NCBI GenBank assembly: GCA_964404825.1
Contig: CAYOLQ010000032.1
Coordinates: 1 to 33,668, forward strand
Direction of reading: 5' to 3'
DNA from: JACJXF01 sp964404825
GTDB lineage: Bacteria; Bacteroidota; Bacteroidia; Bacteroidales; GCA-2748055
Length of the DNA: 33,668 nucleotides
Both the position numbers and the translations under genes were made by a program. Below are positions 6,983 through 15,038 of the stretch, one piece after another. The notes beneath the pieces were generated by a model that was given only the letters and a program-made list of their open reading frames with translations, ran no database searches and was not told the origin of the DNA. How positions within the stretch are numbered: the stretch's first letter is position 1; every line of letters begins with the position of its first letter.

Positions 6983-7648
6983 ATGGCAAATTTTTTCACT
7001 TCGTCCATCGGTAAAAAGATAATGATGGCCGGATTAGGTTTGTTTCTGGTAGTTTTTCTTTTAGTGCATTTGGGGATAAACCTGTTACTGGTAATATTTG
7101 AAAGCAGGGATTATTTTAACATTGCGGCCCATTTCATGGGAACAAATATTCTGATAAAAGTATTTGAAATAGTGCTCTTTGGCGGATTTATTCTTCATAT
7201 TATATACGGACTCATAGTTCAGATTCAGAACTGGTTTGCCCGTCCGGTGGCATATGCAAAAACGCATCCCTCGCAGACTTCCTTTTTCTCAAAATACATG
7301 ATTCATACAGCTGTGATTATTGGTATATTTCTGGTAATTCACCTGTTTGACTTTTATCTGAAAGCAAAATTTTTCGGGGGAGTTCCGGATGTTGAGATCC
7401 ATGGGAAGACATACCACGATCTGGGCTTGCTTGTTATAGAAAAATTTCAGTTAGGATGGGTTGTGGTTTTCTACATTGCTGCATTTCTATTTCTGGGATT
7501 CCATTTATTACACGGATTCCAGTCGGCATTCCAGACTTTTGGTCTCGATCACAAAAGGCTTACCCCGTTGATTAAAGCAACCGGAATAGTGTATACTGTT
7601 ATTGTTGTCTCGGGATTTATACTCATCCCTTTACTGATATACTTTTAA
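6983..7648 (+). CDS. sdhC: Succinate dehydrogenase/fumarate reductase cytochrome b subunit
   Basis: A 221-residue integral membrane protein with five hydrophobic segments (about 14-35, 60-82, 105-125, 160-180 and 197-218). This matches the single-subunit di-haem cytochrome b of the Bacillus/Wolinella-type complex (TIGR02046-like), not the two-subunit E. coli anchor. Histidines in the membrane segments (VHLGINL, ILHIIYG, VIHLFDF, FHLLHGFQ) are likely haem ligands. It anchors SdhA and SdhB to the inner membrane and exchanges electrons with menaquinone. First gene of sdhCAB. The ATG at 6983 follows an AT-rich leader with no strong Shine-Dalgarno sequence. Confidence 0.93.
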   Translation: MANFFTSSIGKKIMMAGLGLFLVVFLLVHLGINLLLVIFESRDYFNIAAHFMGTNILIKVFEIVLFGGFILHIIYGLIVQIQNWFARPVAYAKTHPSQTSFFSKYMIHTAVIIGIFLVIHLFDFYLKAKFFGGVPDVEIHGKTYHDLGLLVIEKFQLGWVVVFYIAAFLFLGFHLLHGFQSAFQTFGLDHKRLTPLIKATGIVYTVIVVSGFILIPLLIYF

Positions 7649-7656
7649 TTTGAGGA

Positions 7657-7685
7657 GGGTAATGCAGGACGATCGTGCTTATCCC
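7657..7685 (+). other. Intercistronic hairpin between sdhC and sdhA
   Basis: In the 95-base sdhC-sdhA spacer, GGGTAA near 7657 can pair with TTATCCC near 7679-7685 (one bulged base), around a segment containing the palindrome ACGATCGT. It lacks a U-run, so it is more likely an mRNA processing or stability element than a terminator. It is the only sizeable gap in the operon. Confidence 0.35.
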
Positions 7686-7743
7686 CCGGAATCATATAAA
7701 TCTATATCAGAATTAGTTTACTAAACATTTAAGAAACCTCATT

Positions 7744-9684
7744 ATGGTTAAATTAAATTCAAAAATACCGGCAGGAAATCTGGCAGAAAAATGGACCAAC
7801 TATAAAGCAAGTCAGAATCTTGTTAATCCCCCTAATAAGAAAAAACTTGATATAATTGTTGTCGGAACGGGTCTGGCAGGTGCTTCAGCTGCTGCATCTC
7901 TGGGAGAAATGGGTTTTAATGTGAAATCCTTTTGCTATCAGGACAGTCCCCGTCGCGCTCACAGTATCGCTGCACAGGGAGGTATTAATGCCGCAAAGAA
8001 TTATCAGAACGACGGCGACAGTGTTTACCGTCTCTTCTATGACACCATCAAAGGTGGAGATTACCGTTCACGCGAATCCAATGTTTACCGTCTTGCGGAG
8101 GTAAGCAATTCAATTATCGACCAGTGTGTGGCTCAGGGAGTTCCTTTTGCGAGGGATTATGGCGGTTATCTTGTAAACCGGTCTTTTGGCGGAGCCCAGG
8201 TATCCCGGACTTTTTATGCAAAGGGACAGACCGGCCAGCAATTACTGCTGGGAGCCTTCAGTGCATTAATGAGGCAGGTTAAACTGGGAAGTGTTAAAAT
8301 CTACCCCAGAACCGAAATGCATGATCTTGTAATCATCGACGGTAAGGCAAGAGGGATTATCACGAGGGATCTGATCACAGGCAAAATCGAAAGGCATTTT
8401 GCTCATGCAGTTGTTCTGGCAACCGGAGGATACGGAAACACATATTTCCTTTCAACCATGGCTATGGGTGCCAATGTAAGTGCAGCATGGATGAGCTATA
8501 AACGAGGTGCATACTTCGGAAATCCTTGTTTTGTACAGATTCACCCTACATGCATTCCTGTGCACGGTGATAACCAGTCAAAACTTACCCTGATGAGCGA
8601 AAGCCTCCGGAACGACGGAAGGATATGGGTACCCAAAAATCTGGAGGACGCAAAGAAAATTCAAAAAGGAGAGCTGAAAGCTGCTGATATTGCCGAAGAG
8701 AATCGCGACTATTACCTTGAAAGAAGATACCCTACATTCGGAAATCTGGTTCCGAGGGATGTGGCTTCACGGGCCGCCAAGGAAAGATGCGACGAAGGCT
8801 ATGGAGTGGGAAGTACGGGTCTGGCTGTTTTTCTTGATTTTAAAGATGCCATTCAGAAACAGGGGCAAAAAGCTATCGAGGAAAAATACGGGAATCTGTT
8901 TCAGATGTACGACAAAATCGTTGATCAGAATCCCTATGCTTCGCCAATGATGATTTACCCTGCAATTCATTATGCCATGGGAGGCTTGTGGGTAGATTAT
9001 GAACTTATGACAACTGTACCCGGATTATTTGCTATCGGGGAGGCCAACTTTTCTGACCACGGAGCAAACCGTCTGGGAGCATCAGCACTGATGCAGGGTC
9101 TGGCTGACGGGTATTTCGTCTTACCTTATACCATTCAGAATTATCTTGCTTCGGAAATAAGGACAAACCGGATGGCTACTTCCTCTCCTGAATTTGAGGA
9201 AGCCGAAAAAAATGTACGGGCTAAAATGGAGGGATTATTAAAAATTCAAGGGAAGACAACCGTTGATACCTTTCATAAAAAGTTAGGCAGGATCATGTGG
9301 GATCATGTAGGCATGGCCAGAAATAGGGAAGGCCTTAAAAAGGCAATTGAACAGATTAAGGAACTTCGTGCAGAATTCTGGAAGGATGTTATAGTCCCGG
9401 GTAAACTTGACGAGATGAATACTGAGCTGGAAAAGGCCACACGGGTAGCAGATTTTCTTGAACTGGGAGAACTTATGGCCAGAGACGCTTTGCAGAGAGA
9501 AGAATCCTGTGGAGGTCATTTCAGGGAAGAATACCAGACTCCGGAAGGAGAAGCTTTACGTGATGATGATAAATACACATTTGTGTCTGCATGGGAACAT
9601 AAAAGTGTTAATGAAGAACCTGTGCTTCATAAAGAGGACCTTAATTTTGAATTCATTGAGGTTAAACAAAGAAATTATAAATAA
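7744..9684 (+). CDS. sdhA: Succinate dehydrogenase/fumarate reductase flavoprotein subunit
   Basis: A 646-residue flavoprotein that interconverts succinate and fumarate at the cytoplasmic face. The FAD-binding Rossmann motif GTGLAGASAAASLG is at 41-54. H73 in RAHSIAAQGG is the expected covalent FAD attachment histidine. Active-site segments include FVQIHPTCIP, LRNDGRIW and NLVPRDVASR. GLFAIGEANFSDHGANRLGA is the typical C-terminal FAD-binding stretch, and a helical domain ends in DDKYTFVSAWEHKS. Length and order fit the Bacteroidota SdhA/FrdA group, in which one complex may serve as both dehydrogenase and fumarate reductase; direction cannot be judged from sequence. It is followed by sdhB after 21 bases. 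Confidence 0.95.
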   Translation: MVKLNSKIPAGNLAEKWTNYKASQNLVNPPNKKKLDIIVVGTGLAGASAAASLGEMGFNVKSFCYQDSPRRAHSIAAQGGINAAKNYQNDGDSVYRLFYDTIKGGDYRSRESNVYRLAEVSNSIIDQCVAQGVPFARDYGGYLVNRSFGGAQVSRTFYAKGQTGQQLLLGAFSALMRQVKLGSVKIYPRTEMHDLVIIDGKARGIITRDLITGKIERHFAHAVVLATGGYGNTYFLSTMAMGANVSAAWMSYKRGAYFGNPCFVQIHPTCIPVHGDNQSKLTLMSESLRNDGRIWVPKNLEDAKKIQKGELKAADIAEENRDYYLERRYPTFGNLVPRDVASRAAKERCDEGYGVGSTGLAVFLDFKDAIQKQGQKAIEEKYGNLFQMYDKIVDQNPYASPMMIYPAIHYAMGGLWVDYELMTTVPGLFAIGEANFSDHGANRLGASALMQGLADGYFVLPYTIQNYLASEIRTNRMATSSPEFEEAEKNVRAKMEGLLKIQGKTTVDTFHKKLGRIMWDHVGMARNREGLKKAIEQIKELRAEFWKDVIVPGKLDEMNTELEKATRVADFLELGELMARDALQREESCGGHFREEYQTPEGEALRDDDKYTFVSAWEHKSVNEEPVLHKEDLNFEFIEVKQRNYK

Positions 9685-9705
9685 AAGTTTTAAAATCAGC
9701 ATACT

Positions 9706-10446
9706 ATGGATTTTACACTAAAAATCTGGCGTCAGAAAAATTCGCTGTCCAAAGGAAAGTTTGTGAAGTACCCGATCAGGAATATCTCTTCTGACAGTTC
9801 ATTTCTGGAGATGCTTGATGTTCTTAACGAACAACTTATTCTTAACAATGAAGAACCGGTTGCCTTTGATCACGATTGCAGGGAAGGTATTTGCGGTTGC
9901 TGCAGCCTTTATATCAACGGCCGTCCACATGGACCAGATGAGAAAATTACCGTATGCCAGCTTCACATGAGGAAGTTTAAAGATGGTGATGATATTGTTG
10001 TAGAACCATGGAGAGCCAGACCCTTTCCGGTTATCAAAGACCTGATAGTTGACCGTACCGCTTTCGATAAGATCATTGAAGCTGGAGGATTTATTTCTGT
10101 AAATACAGGAAATGCACCTGACGCTCACGCAATTCCGATTGCAAAAGAAAATGCCGATCTGGCATTTGATGCTGCTACCTGCATAGGTTGCGGTGCTTGC
10201 GTTGCAGCTTGTAAAAATGCTTCAGCAATGCTCTTCGTATCAGCAAAAGTATCACAGTTTGCCTTATTACCTCAGGGAAAGCTTGAGGCCGCTGAAAGAG
10301 TTTTAGCCATGGTTTCGAAAATGGATGAATTAGGGTTTGGCAGTTGCTCGAATACAGGTGCATGCGAAGCCGAATGTCCAAAAGGTATATCTCTTACCAA
10401 TATTGCAAGGATAAACAGGGAGTTTATTAAAGCAGGGGCAATATAG
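9706..10446 (+). CDS. sdhB: Succinate dehydrogenase/fumarate reductase iron-sulfur subunit
   Basis: A 246-residue electron-transfer subunit. The N-terminal plant-type ferredoxin domain binds a 2Fe-2S cluster through C58, C63, C66 (DCREGICGCCS) and C84. The C-terminal domain carries a 4Fe-4S motif CIGCGACVAAC (C159, C162, C165) with C169, and the other cluster's C214, C220 and C224 in CSNTGACEAEC. All cluster ligands are present. It links SdhA to the haem subunit. Last gene of the operon; its stop is only four bases from the convergent aminopeptidase stop, so any terminator must lie inside the neighbouring gene. Confidence 0.95.
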   Translation: MDFTLKIWRQKNSLSKGKFVKYPIRNISSDSSFLEMLDVLNEQLILNNEEPVAFDHDCREGICGCCSLYINGRPHGPDEKITVCQLHMRKFKDGDDIVVEPWRARPFPVIKDLIVDRTAFDKIIEAGGFISVNTGNAPDAHAIPIAKENADLAFDAATCIGCGACVAACKNASAMLFVSAKVSQFALLPQGKLEAAERVLAMVSKMDELGFGSCSNTGACEAECPKGISLTNIARINREFIKAGAI

Positions 10447-10450
10447 ATTT

Positions 10451-11857
10451 TCAGGACATTATCTTTTCAATTTCATCTACAGTTTTTGGGATATGTTTAC
10501 CCAGAACCCTGCCACCGGTTTCAGTAACAAGAACATCATCCTCAATCCTGATCCCTCCAAAATCCTTGTAGGTTTCTACTTTGGCGTAGTTTATAAAATC
10601 TTCAAATTTCTTTTCTTTTCTCCAAAGGTCAATCAGAGCAGGAATAAAATACACACCCGGTTCGATGGTAAACACAAATCCCGGTTTCAGCCTTTTACCC
10701 AGGCGGAGGTATGCCGTACCAAACTGCTTGCTTCGTGATATGGTTTCGTCGTATCCAACAAAATTCTCACCCAGGTTTTCCATATCATGCACATCAAGTC
10801 CGAGCATATGACCCAGTCCATGCGGAAAGAATAGCGCATGAGCACCCTGTTGAACCGCCTCTTCTGTATCACCCTTCATCAGTCCGATTGCTTTTAAACC
10901 ATTGGTAATGGTTCTTGCAGCATTCAGATGGATCTCTTTGTTATAAATACCGGGAGCGATATTCCGGATACTTGATTCATTGGCAGCAAGAACTATTTCA
11001 TAAATTTCCTTTTGTCTCTGACTGAACCGGCCTCCTACCGGAACTGAACGTGTTATATCACTGGCATAATGCAATGGTGATTCACATCCTGCGTCAGAAA
11101 CAAGGATTCGGCCTTCTTTTAATTGATTTCCATGATAATGATTATGCAGCGTTTGTCCATCAATGCTAAGTATTATCGGAAAGGAAACCATACCTCCATT
11201 TGCCAGAGCAACACCTTCCATATGCCCAACAATCTCTCTTTCCCACCTACCCGGAACAGCCAAATTCATCATACCGGTATGCATACCAAAGGCAACATCA
11301 ATTGCAAATTCAAGCTCTGCAATTTCACCGGCATCTTTTATTTCCCTGAGAGAAACTACTGCCTTAATAAAATCTTCTGAAATAAAACTATTAATCTGTG
11401 GAACCGGAACGCCAAGGACTTCGGATAAAAAAATACGCTGATCGCCACGATAGGGGGGCAGGATTTTTACCGTACGTTTCTTAACCAGGGCTTTCTCAAT
11501 ATCTTTATTCAAATCTGCAAGCGGTTTGGTAACCGTTATACCAATTTTGGCAGCATTCTCCGCAATCAAAGGCTGACTTCCCATCCAGATTATATCATCA
11601 ATATCCAAATCGTTTCCGTAAATTATTTCCTCACCGCTGTCTAAATCCATCGTTGCGGCCAATCCGGGAAGATCAATCCCGAAAAAATATAAAAATGAAC
11701 TGTCCTGCCTGAATGGGTATGTGTTGGCAGCATAATTCATTGGACTTTCAACATTTCCGGGGAAAAGCAATAATCCGGAATTACACTTTTTCCTGAGTAA
11801 TTCTCTGCGCTTTGTATAAATATTCTTGTCAAACATAACCGTAGAATTAATATGCAT
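10451..11857 (-). CDS. Xaa-Pro aminopeptidase (aminopeptidase P), paralogue 2
   Basis: A second M24B peptidase, 468 residues from the ATG at 11857. The ATG at 11836 (MFDKNIYTKRRELL, 461 residues) matches usual family N-termini better. The AMP_N domain includes FRQDSSFLYFFGID. Metal ligands D256, D267, H350, E399 and E439 (numbered from 11857) are all present, in SDAGCES, SDITRS, HGLGHMLG, IEPGVY and RIEDD. An insertion of about 25 residues lies between the two glutamate motifs (ALIDLWRKEKKFEDFINY), a feature of the larger bacterial PepP type. It is divergent from the hypothetical gene at 12165 and convergent with sdhB. Confidence 0.93.
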   Translation of the reverse strand: MHINSTVMFDKNIYTKRRELLRKKCNSGLLLFPGNVESPMNYAANTYPFRQDSSFLYFFGIDLPGLAATMDLDSGEEIIYGNDLDIDDIIWMGSQPLIAENAAKIGITVTKPLADLNKDIEKALVKKRTVKILPPYRGDQRIFLSEVLGVPVPQINSFISEDFIKAVVSLREIKDAGEIAELEFAIDVAFGMHTGMMNLAVPGRWEREIVGHMEGVALANGGMVSFPIILSIDGQTLHNHYHGNQLKEGRILVSDAGCESPLHYASDITRSVPVGGRFSQRQKEIYEIVLAANESSIRNIAPGIYNKEIHLNAARTITNGLKAIGLMKGDTEEAVQQGAHALFFPHGLGHMLGLDVHDMENLGENFVGYDETISRSKQFGTAYLRLGKRLKPGFVFTIEPGVYFIPALIDLWRKEKKFEDFINYAKVETYKDFGGIRIEDDVLVTETGGRVLGKHIPKTVDEIEKIMS

Positions 11858-11871
11858 AAATCAATAAATGC

Positions 11872-11902
11872 CCAATATAGCAGGAATTCCGCGTATTACA
11901 AA
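11872..11902 (-). promoter_or_regulatory. Candidate promoter for the second aminopeptidase P gene
   Basis: Reading the minus strand, TTTG (11902-11899) is followed after 19 bases by TATATTGG (11879-11872). This fits the Bacteroidota TTTG-N19-TAnnTTTG pattern with one mismatch in the -7 box. The predicted start of transcription is a short distance upstream of both candidate ATGs. Confidence 0.45.
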
Positions 11903-12066
11903 ACCTCTGAAACACTTCTGCTTTCAAACACATGCTCAGATATAAAGAAAAAATGAGGCCCTATTCATAAAAAAAGAAAAAATGATCATCAGTGATCTTA
12001 AAAGACAAAATCGAAATGCTGTCAACAACTTGAAGGAAAATCTCTGCTAATAGTAGAAAAAATAAC

Positions 12067-12096
12067 TTTTATAAAATACATGAACAGATAACTTTG
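12067..12096 (+). promoter_or_regulatory. Candidate promoter for the 12204 hypothetical gene
   Basis: TTTT at 12067-12070 (one mismatch to TTTG), 18 bases, then TAACTTTG at 12089-12096, an exact TAnnTTTG match. It implies a leader of about 100 bases before the ATG at 12204, containing the inverted repeat at 12116-12160. The rest of the 11858-12164 spacer shows no gene, only A/T-rich sequence and a small GATCA/TGATC hairpin near 11983. Confidence 0.35.
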
Positions 12097-12115
12097 AAAT
12101 TTTTTTGATTTTTTA

Positions 12116-12160
12116 TTGCGAATACCCTTTTTTATTTCAACATATTTTTTATATTCGCAA
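12116..12160. repeat. Inverted repeat in the leader of the hypothetical gene
   Basis: TTGCGAATA at 12116-12124 and TATTCGCAA at 12152-12160 are perfect nine-base inverted copies separated by 27 T-rich bases. The position just upstream of a start codon suggests an operator pair or an RNA stem affecting translation. No U-tract follows. Confidence 0.5.
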
Positions 12161-12164
12161 ATGA

Positions 12165-12935
12165 ATGTCGAGTTATAAACATTTTCTCAACAATTTTATT
12201 AACATGCCTTACAGAAGACTCCCCAATACCGATAGTGCCAGGTTTAAAGCGATTAATATTGCTTTTAACAAAGGAAAAGACCTGCCTCCCTTCAAACTTG
12301 CATTCAGTCAGGCTACCTTTACCAAAATTCAGTCCCTCCTTCCCAGTTATGAGCATTCCTTATCTGAAAACAAAACTGCATATAACCTTCAGATTGAAAA
12401 AAATAAGGACTACCATAGACATGCCCGTAAGGCAAGGCTTTATGTGTCGCATTTTATGCAGGTCATAAACCTTGCAATTATTAGGGGGGATTTGCCTGTG
12501 ACAACAAGAGCATTTTTTGGAATGGACGAAGACGAGAAAAAACTTCCTTCGCTTCAAACGGATGAGGAATTGTTGGAATGGGGGCATAAGTTAATCGAAG
12601 GCGAAAAAGAAAGGCGAAATGCAAATCTTACACCCATAACCAATCCGACGATTGCAGTGGTAAAGGTATTTTTCGACAGGTTCCTTGAAGTATACAATTT
12701 TCAGAACTCCCTTAAAAAGCGTTGTCAGCGGGCACAGTCCGATATTAATGAAAAGAGGACTTTAGTTGATCAGGTAATTCAGCAACTTTGGAATGAGGTT
12801 GAAGAAACTTTCAAAGACCTTCCTGAAGAATTGCGCAGGGAAAAAGCATCAGAATACGGAATAATATATGTTTTCCGTAAGAACGAAATGGGTCCTGTGA
12901 ACCTGTTTAAAAATGTGAGTTTGGAAATCGGTTAA
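12165..12935 (+). CDS. Conserved hypothetical, predominantly helical protein
   Basis: I do not recognise a function. From the ATG at 12165 it is 256 residues, but the internal ATG at 12204 (MPYRRLPNTDSARFKAIN, 243 residues) is the more likely start, because I recall hypothetical Bacteroidota proteins beginning MPYRRLPNTD. It has no signal peptide or membrane segment. It is rich in charged residues, with long predicted helices around an HRHARKARLYVSHFMQV segment (about 92-108) and a KKRCQRAQSDINEKRTLVDQ coiled-coil-like stretch (about 191-210). This suggests a cytoplasmic helical bundle. Its 3' end overlaps the convergent CPBP gene by 29 bases, so the two transcripts are complementary there. 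Confidence 0.75.
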   Translation: MSSYKHFLNNFINMPYRRLPNTDSARFKAINIAFNKGKDLPPFKLAFSQATFTKIQSLLPSYEHSLSENKTAYNLQIEKNKDYHRHARKARLYVSHFMQVINLAIIRGDLPVTTRAFFGMDEDEKKLPSLQTDEELLEWGHKLIEGEKERRNANLTPITNPTIAVVKVFFDRFLEVYNFQNSLKKRCQRAQSDINEKRTLVDQVIQQLWNEVEETFKDLPEELRREKASEYGIIYVFRKNEMGPVNLFKNVSLEIG

Positions 12936-13857
12936 TACTATTCGCTTTCCGGCTCAATCGTCTTACCAGGAATAATACGGTCAATCCCGCAAATCCCCCG
13001 ATAAAAGCCAGCACAATTCCCCTCTCAGGAGTTCCTGCTTTCTCCAGAAAATCTCCGGTTGATCCCCCGTAGTAATAAAAGTAAAACACTGTGGCAATGG
13101 CATTATTTACGAAATGAACCAGTATTGTAAGCCAAATTGATCCGCTCCAGTAAAATAAATATCCAAGAACGAGTCCGAGAAAAAATCTGGGTACAAATGA
13201 TAAAAACTGAAAATGAATTGCGCTAAAAAAGAACGCGGTAATAATTATTGCCCAATGTGGATTAGCGAACCAGCGTGTAAGTAATTTCTGTATCAATCCC
13301 CTGAAAATAAGCTCTTCACCTACAGCCGGTATAATCGCAATAACAAGAATGTTGAAAAACAAACCGCCAGCTCCACCGGGTTTAAGAAAAGCTTCCATAA
13401 TTTCTGTCATCTGCTCTTCCTTATCATGAAAAAAGCTTTCGAGACCACTTAAAAATTCCGGAAACACCATATTCGCATTATAGTATGTCAGCAAATTGGT
13501 AAATGGAAGTATAATTAATGTGAACAATACAGCCAGCAGGCTGATTACCCATCCCGGATAATTTTTCAAAGACAGATATGTTTTCCAGTCGGAATCAATA
13601 TACCAGGCAGAGACAATTGCGGCAACAATAAACATTCCTGCGGAAGTAAAAGCCTGCACATATTTCAGATAGGCAATAAACACAGGATCTCCGATAGAAT
13701 CTAATGAACCGGCGATATCATTAATCGTCAGGCCAAAAACAAGGATCCCACTAAACATCCCGATTAATTGAAACACAATCCATGCAGCAACAATAATCAA
13801 ACAGGTAAATAATAATTGCTTCGCCGGATGTGCCTCTGCCAAAAAGCCTTTTTGCAT
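12907..13857 (-). CDS. CPBP family intramembrane glutamic protease
   Basis: A 316-residue multi-pass membrane protein (about eight hydrophobic segments) of the Abi/CAAX-protease-like CPBP family. The catalytic signature is complete: EELIFRG with E181, E182 and R186, FSAIHF with H215, and HFVNN with H248 and N251/N252. Family members cleave membrane substrates or process peptides; the substrate here is unknown. The C-terminal tail is basic. The gene is divergent from the dihydrouridine synthase and overlaps the hypothetical gene tail-to-tail. Confidence 0.9.
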   Translation of the reverse strand: MQKGFLAEAHPAKQLLFTCLIIVAAWIVFQLIGMFSGILVFGLTINDIAGSLDSIGDPVFIAYLKYVQAFTSAGMFIVAAIVSAWYIDSDWKTYLSLKNYPGWVISLLAVLFTLIILPFTNLLTYYNANMVFPEFLSGLESFFHDKEEQMTEIMEAFLKPGGAGGLFFNILVIAIIPAVGEELIFRGLIQKLLTRWFANPHWAIIITAFFFSAIHFQFLSFVPRFFLGLVLGYLFYWSGSIWLTILVHFVNNAIATVFYFYYYGGSTGDFLEKAGTPERGIVLAFIGGFAGLTVLFLVRRLSRKANSINRFPNSHF

Positions 13858-13949
13858 CAGTATTTATCTTTATTTGTGAATTCCCGGTACCATGAATGCT
13901 ATAAACTGAACATAAAATACAAGGAACTGTTTTAGAGTTTGTTTTTTGA

Positions 13950-13957
13950 TAATTTTG
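13950..13957 (+). promoter_or_regulatory. Candidate -7 box (TAATTTTG) for the dihydrouridine synthase
   Basis: Exact TAnnTTTG match about 28 bases upstream of the TTG start codon; the -33 element is weak. A transcript starting near 13963 would carry a leader of about 20 bases containing CAGGGAA immediately before the TTG. Confidence 0.35.
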
Positions 13958-13985
13958 CAACAAAACTAATTAAAATTTCAGGGAA

Positions 13986-14996
13986 TTGAAGATCCGGAAT
14001 ATTGATCTGGGAGAATATCCCTTGTTTCTTGCTCCCATGGAGGATATTACAGATCCATCCTTCAGACATATCTGCAAACAATATGGGGCTGATGTTATGT
14101 ACACGGAGTTTATTTCCGCAGACGGTCTTATCCGGGACGGGAAAAAAAGTGTTTTAAAACTGGATATCTTCGATTACGAAAGACCTATTGGGATTCAACT
14201 CTATGGCCATATCACAGAAGCAATGGTGGAGGCAACTAAAATTGCTGAAAACTCAAACCCCGAACTGATAGACATAAATTTTGGATGTCCGGTCAGAAAA
14301 ATTGCCAACCGGGGCGCAGGCGCGGGTATGCTTCTGAATATCCCACTGATGCTTGAAATGACGAGGGCAATTGTACGATCAACCCACCTTCCGGTAACGG
14401 TAAAAACCCGCCTTGGCTGGGATGAAAACTCAAAAATTATCGTTGAATTAGCTGAAATGTTACAAGATACTGGAATTGAAGCTTTAACAATTCACGGACG
14501 CACACGGAATCAGCTTTACAAAGGCATATCTGACTGGAGTCTGATTGGAGAAGTAAAGAACAATCCCAGAATGAAAATCCCCATAATTGGAAATGGAGAT
14601 GTTACCTCCCCGGAAATTGCGAAAAAAATGTTCGACAATTATGGAGTGGATGGAATTATGATTGGCAGAGCCACTGTTGGAAAACCATGGATATTTAAGC
14701 ACATAAAGCATTTTATCGCAAACGGAGAATTATTACCGGAACCATCTCTGGATGAAAAAATAGATCTTGCAATCTCGCATTTCAAAAGAAGCATTGAATG
14801 GAAGGGTGAGGTTATCGGATTGCTGGAAATGCGAAGACATTTATCGAATTACCTTAGGGGTTTACCCCATTTTAAAGAAATACGGATGAGGCTCCTTACT
14901 ACAAAAATTCCCTCTGAAGTACTGGAAATACTGGAAGAAATACGCAGGGTATACAAGGGGGCAGAGTTTGAGGGGGGAGGATATTTCCGATATTAG
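13986..14996 (+). CDS. dusB: tRNA-dihydrouridine synthase (TTG start)
   Basis: A 336-residue flavoenzyme that reduces uridine to dihydrouridine in tRNA D-loops. The N-terminal TIM barrel has LAPMEDITDPSFR (15-27), DINFGCPVRK with the catalytic C101, KTRLGWD, TIHGRTRNQLYKG, the FMN-phosphate segments IGNGDV and IGRATVGKPW, and a helical C-terminal RNA-binding part. The frame is closed by TAA at 13971 upstream and has no ATG before the conserved MKIRNIDLGEYPLFLAPMED start, so TTG at 13986 must initiate. Convergent with nadB. Confidence 0.93.
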   Translation: MKIRNIDLGEYPLFLAPMEDITDPSFRHICKQYGADVMYTEFISADGLIRDGKKSVLKLDIFDYERPIGIQLYGHITEAMVEATKIAENSNPELIDINFGCPVRKIANRGAGAGMLLNIPLMLEMTRAIVRSTHLPVTVKTRLGWDENSKIIVELAEMLQDTGIEALTIHGRTRNQLYKGISDWSLIGEVKNNPRMKIPIIGNGDVTSPEIAKKMFDNYGVDGIMIGRATVGKPWIFKHIKHFIANGELLPEPSLDEKIDLAISHFKRSIEWKGEVIGLLEMRRHLSNYLRGLPHFKEIRMRLLTTKIPSEVLEILEEIRRVYKGAEFEGGGYFRY

Positions 14997-15038
14997 TTAA
15001 ACAGTGGCGGGTGTATTTTTTGTACCCAACCGGGAAAC

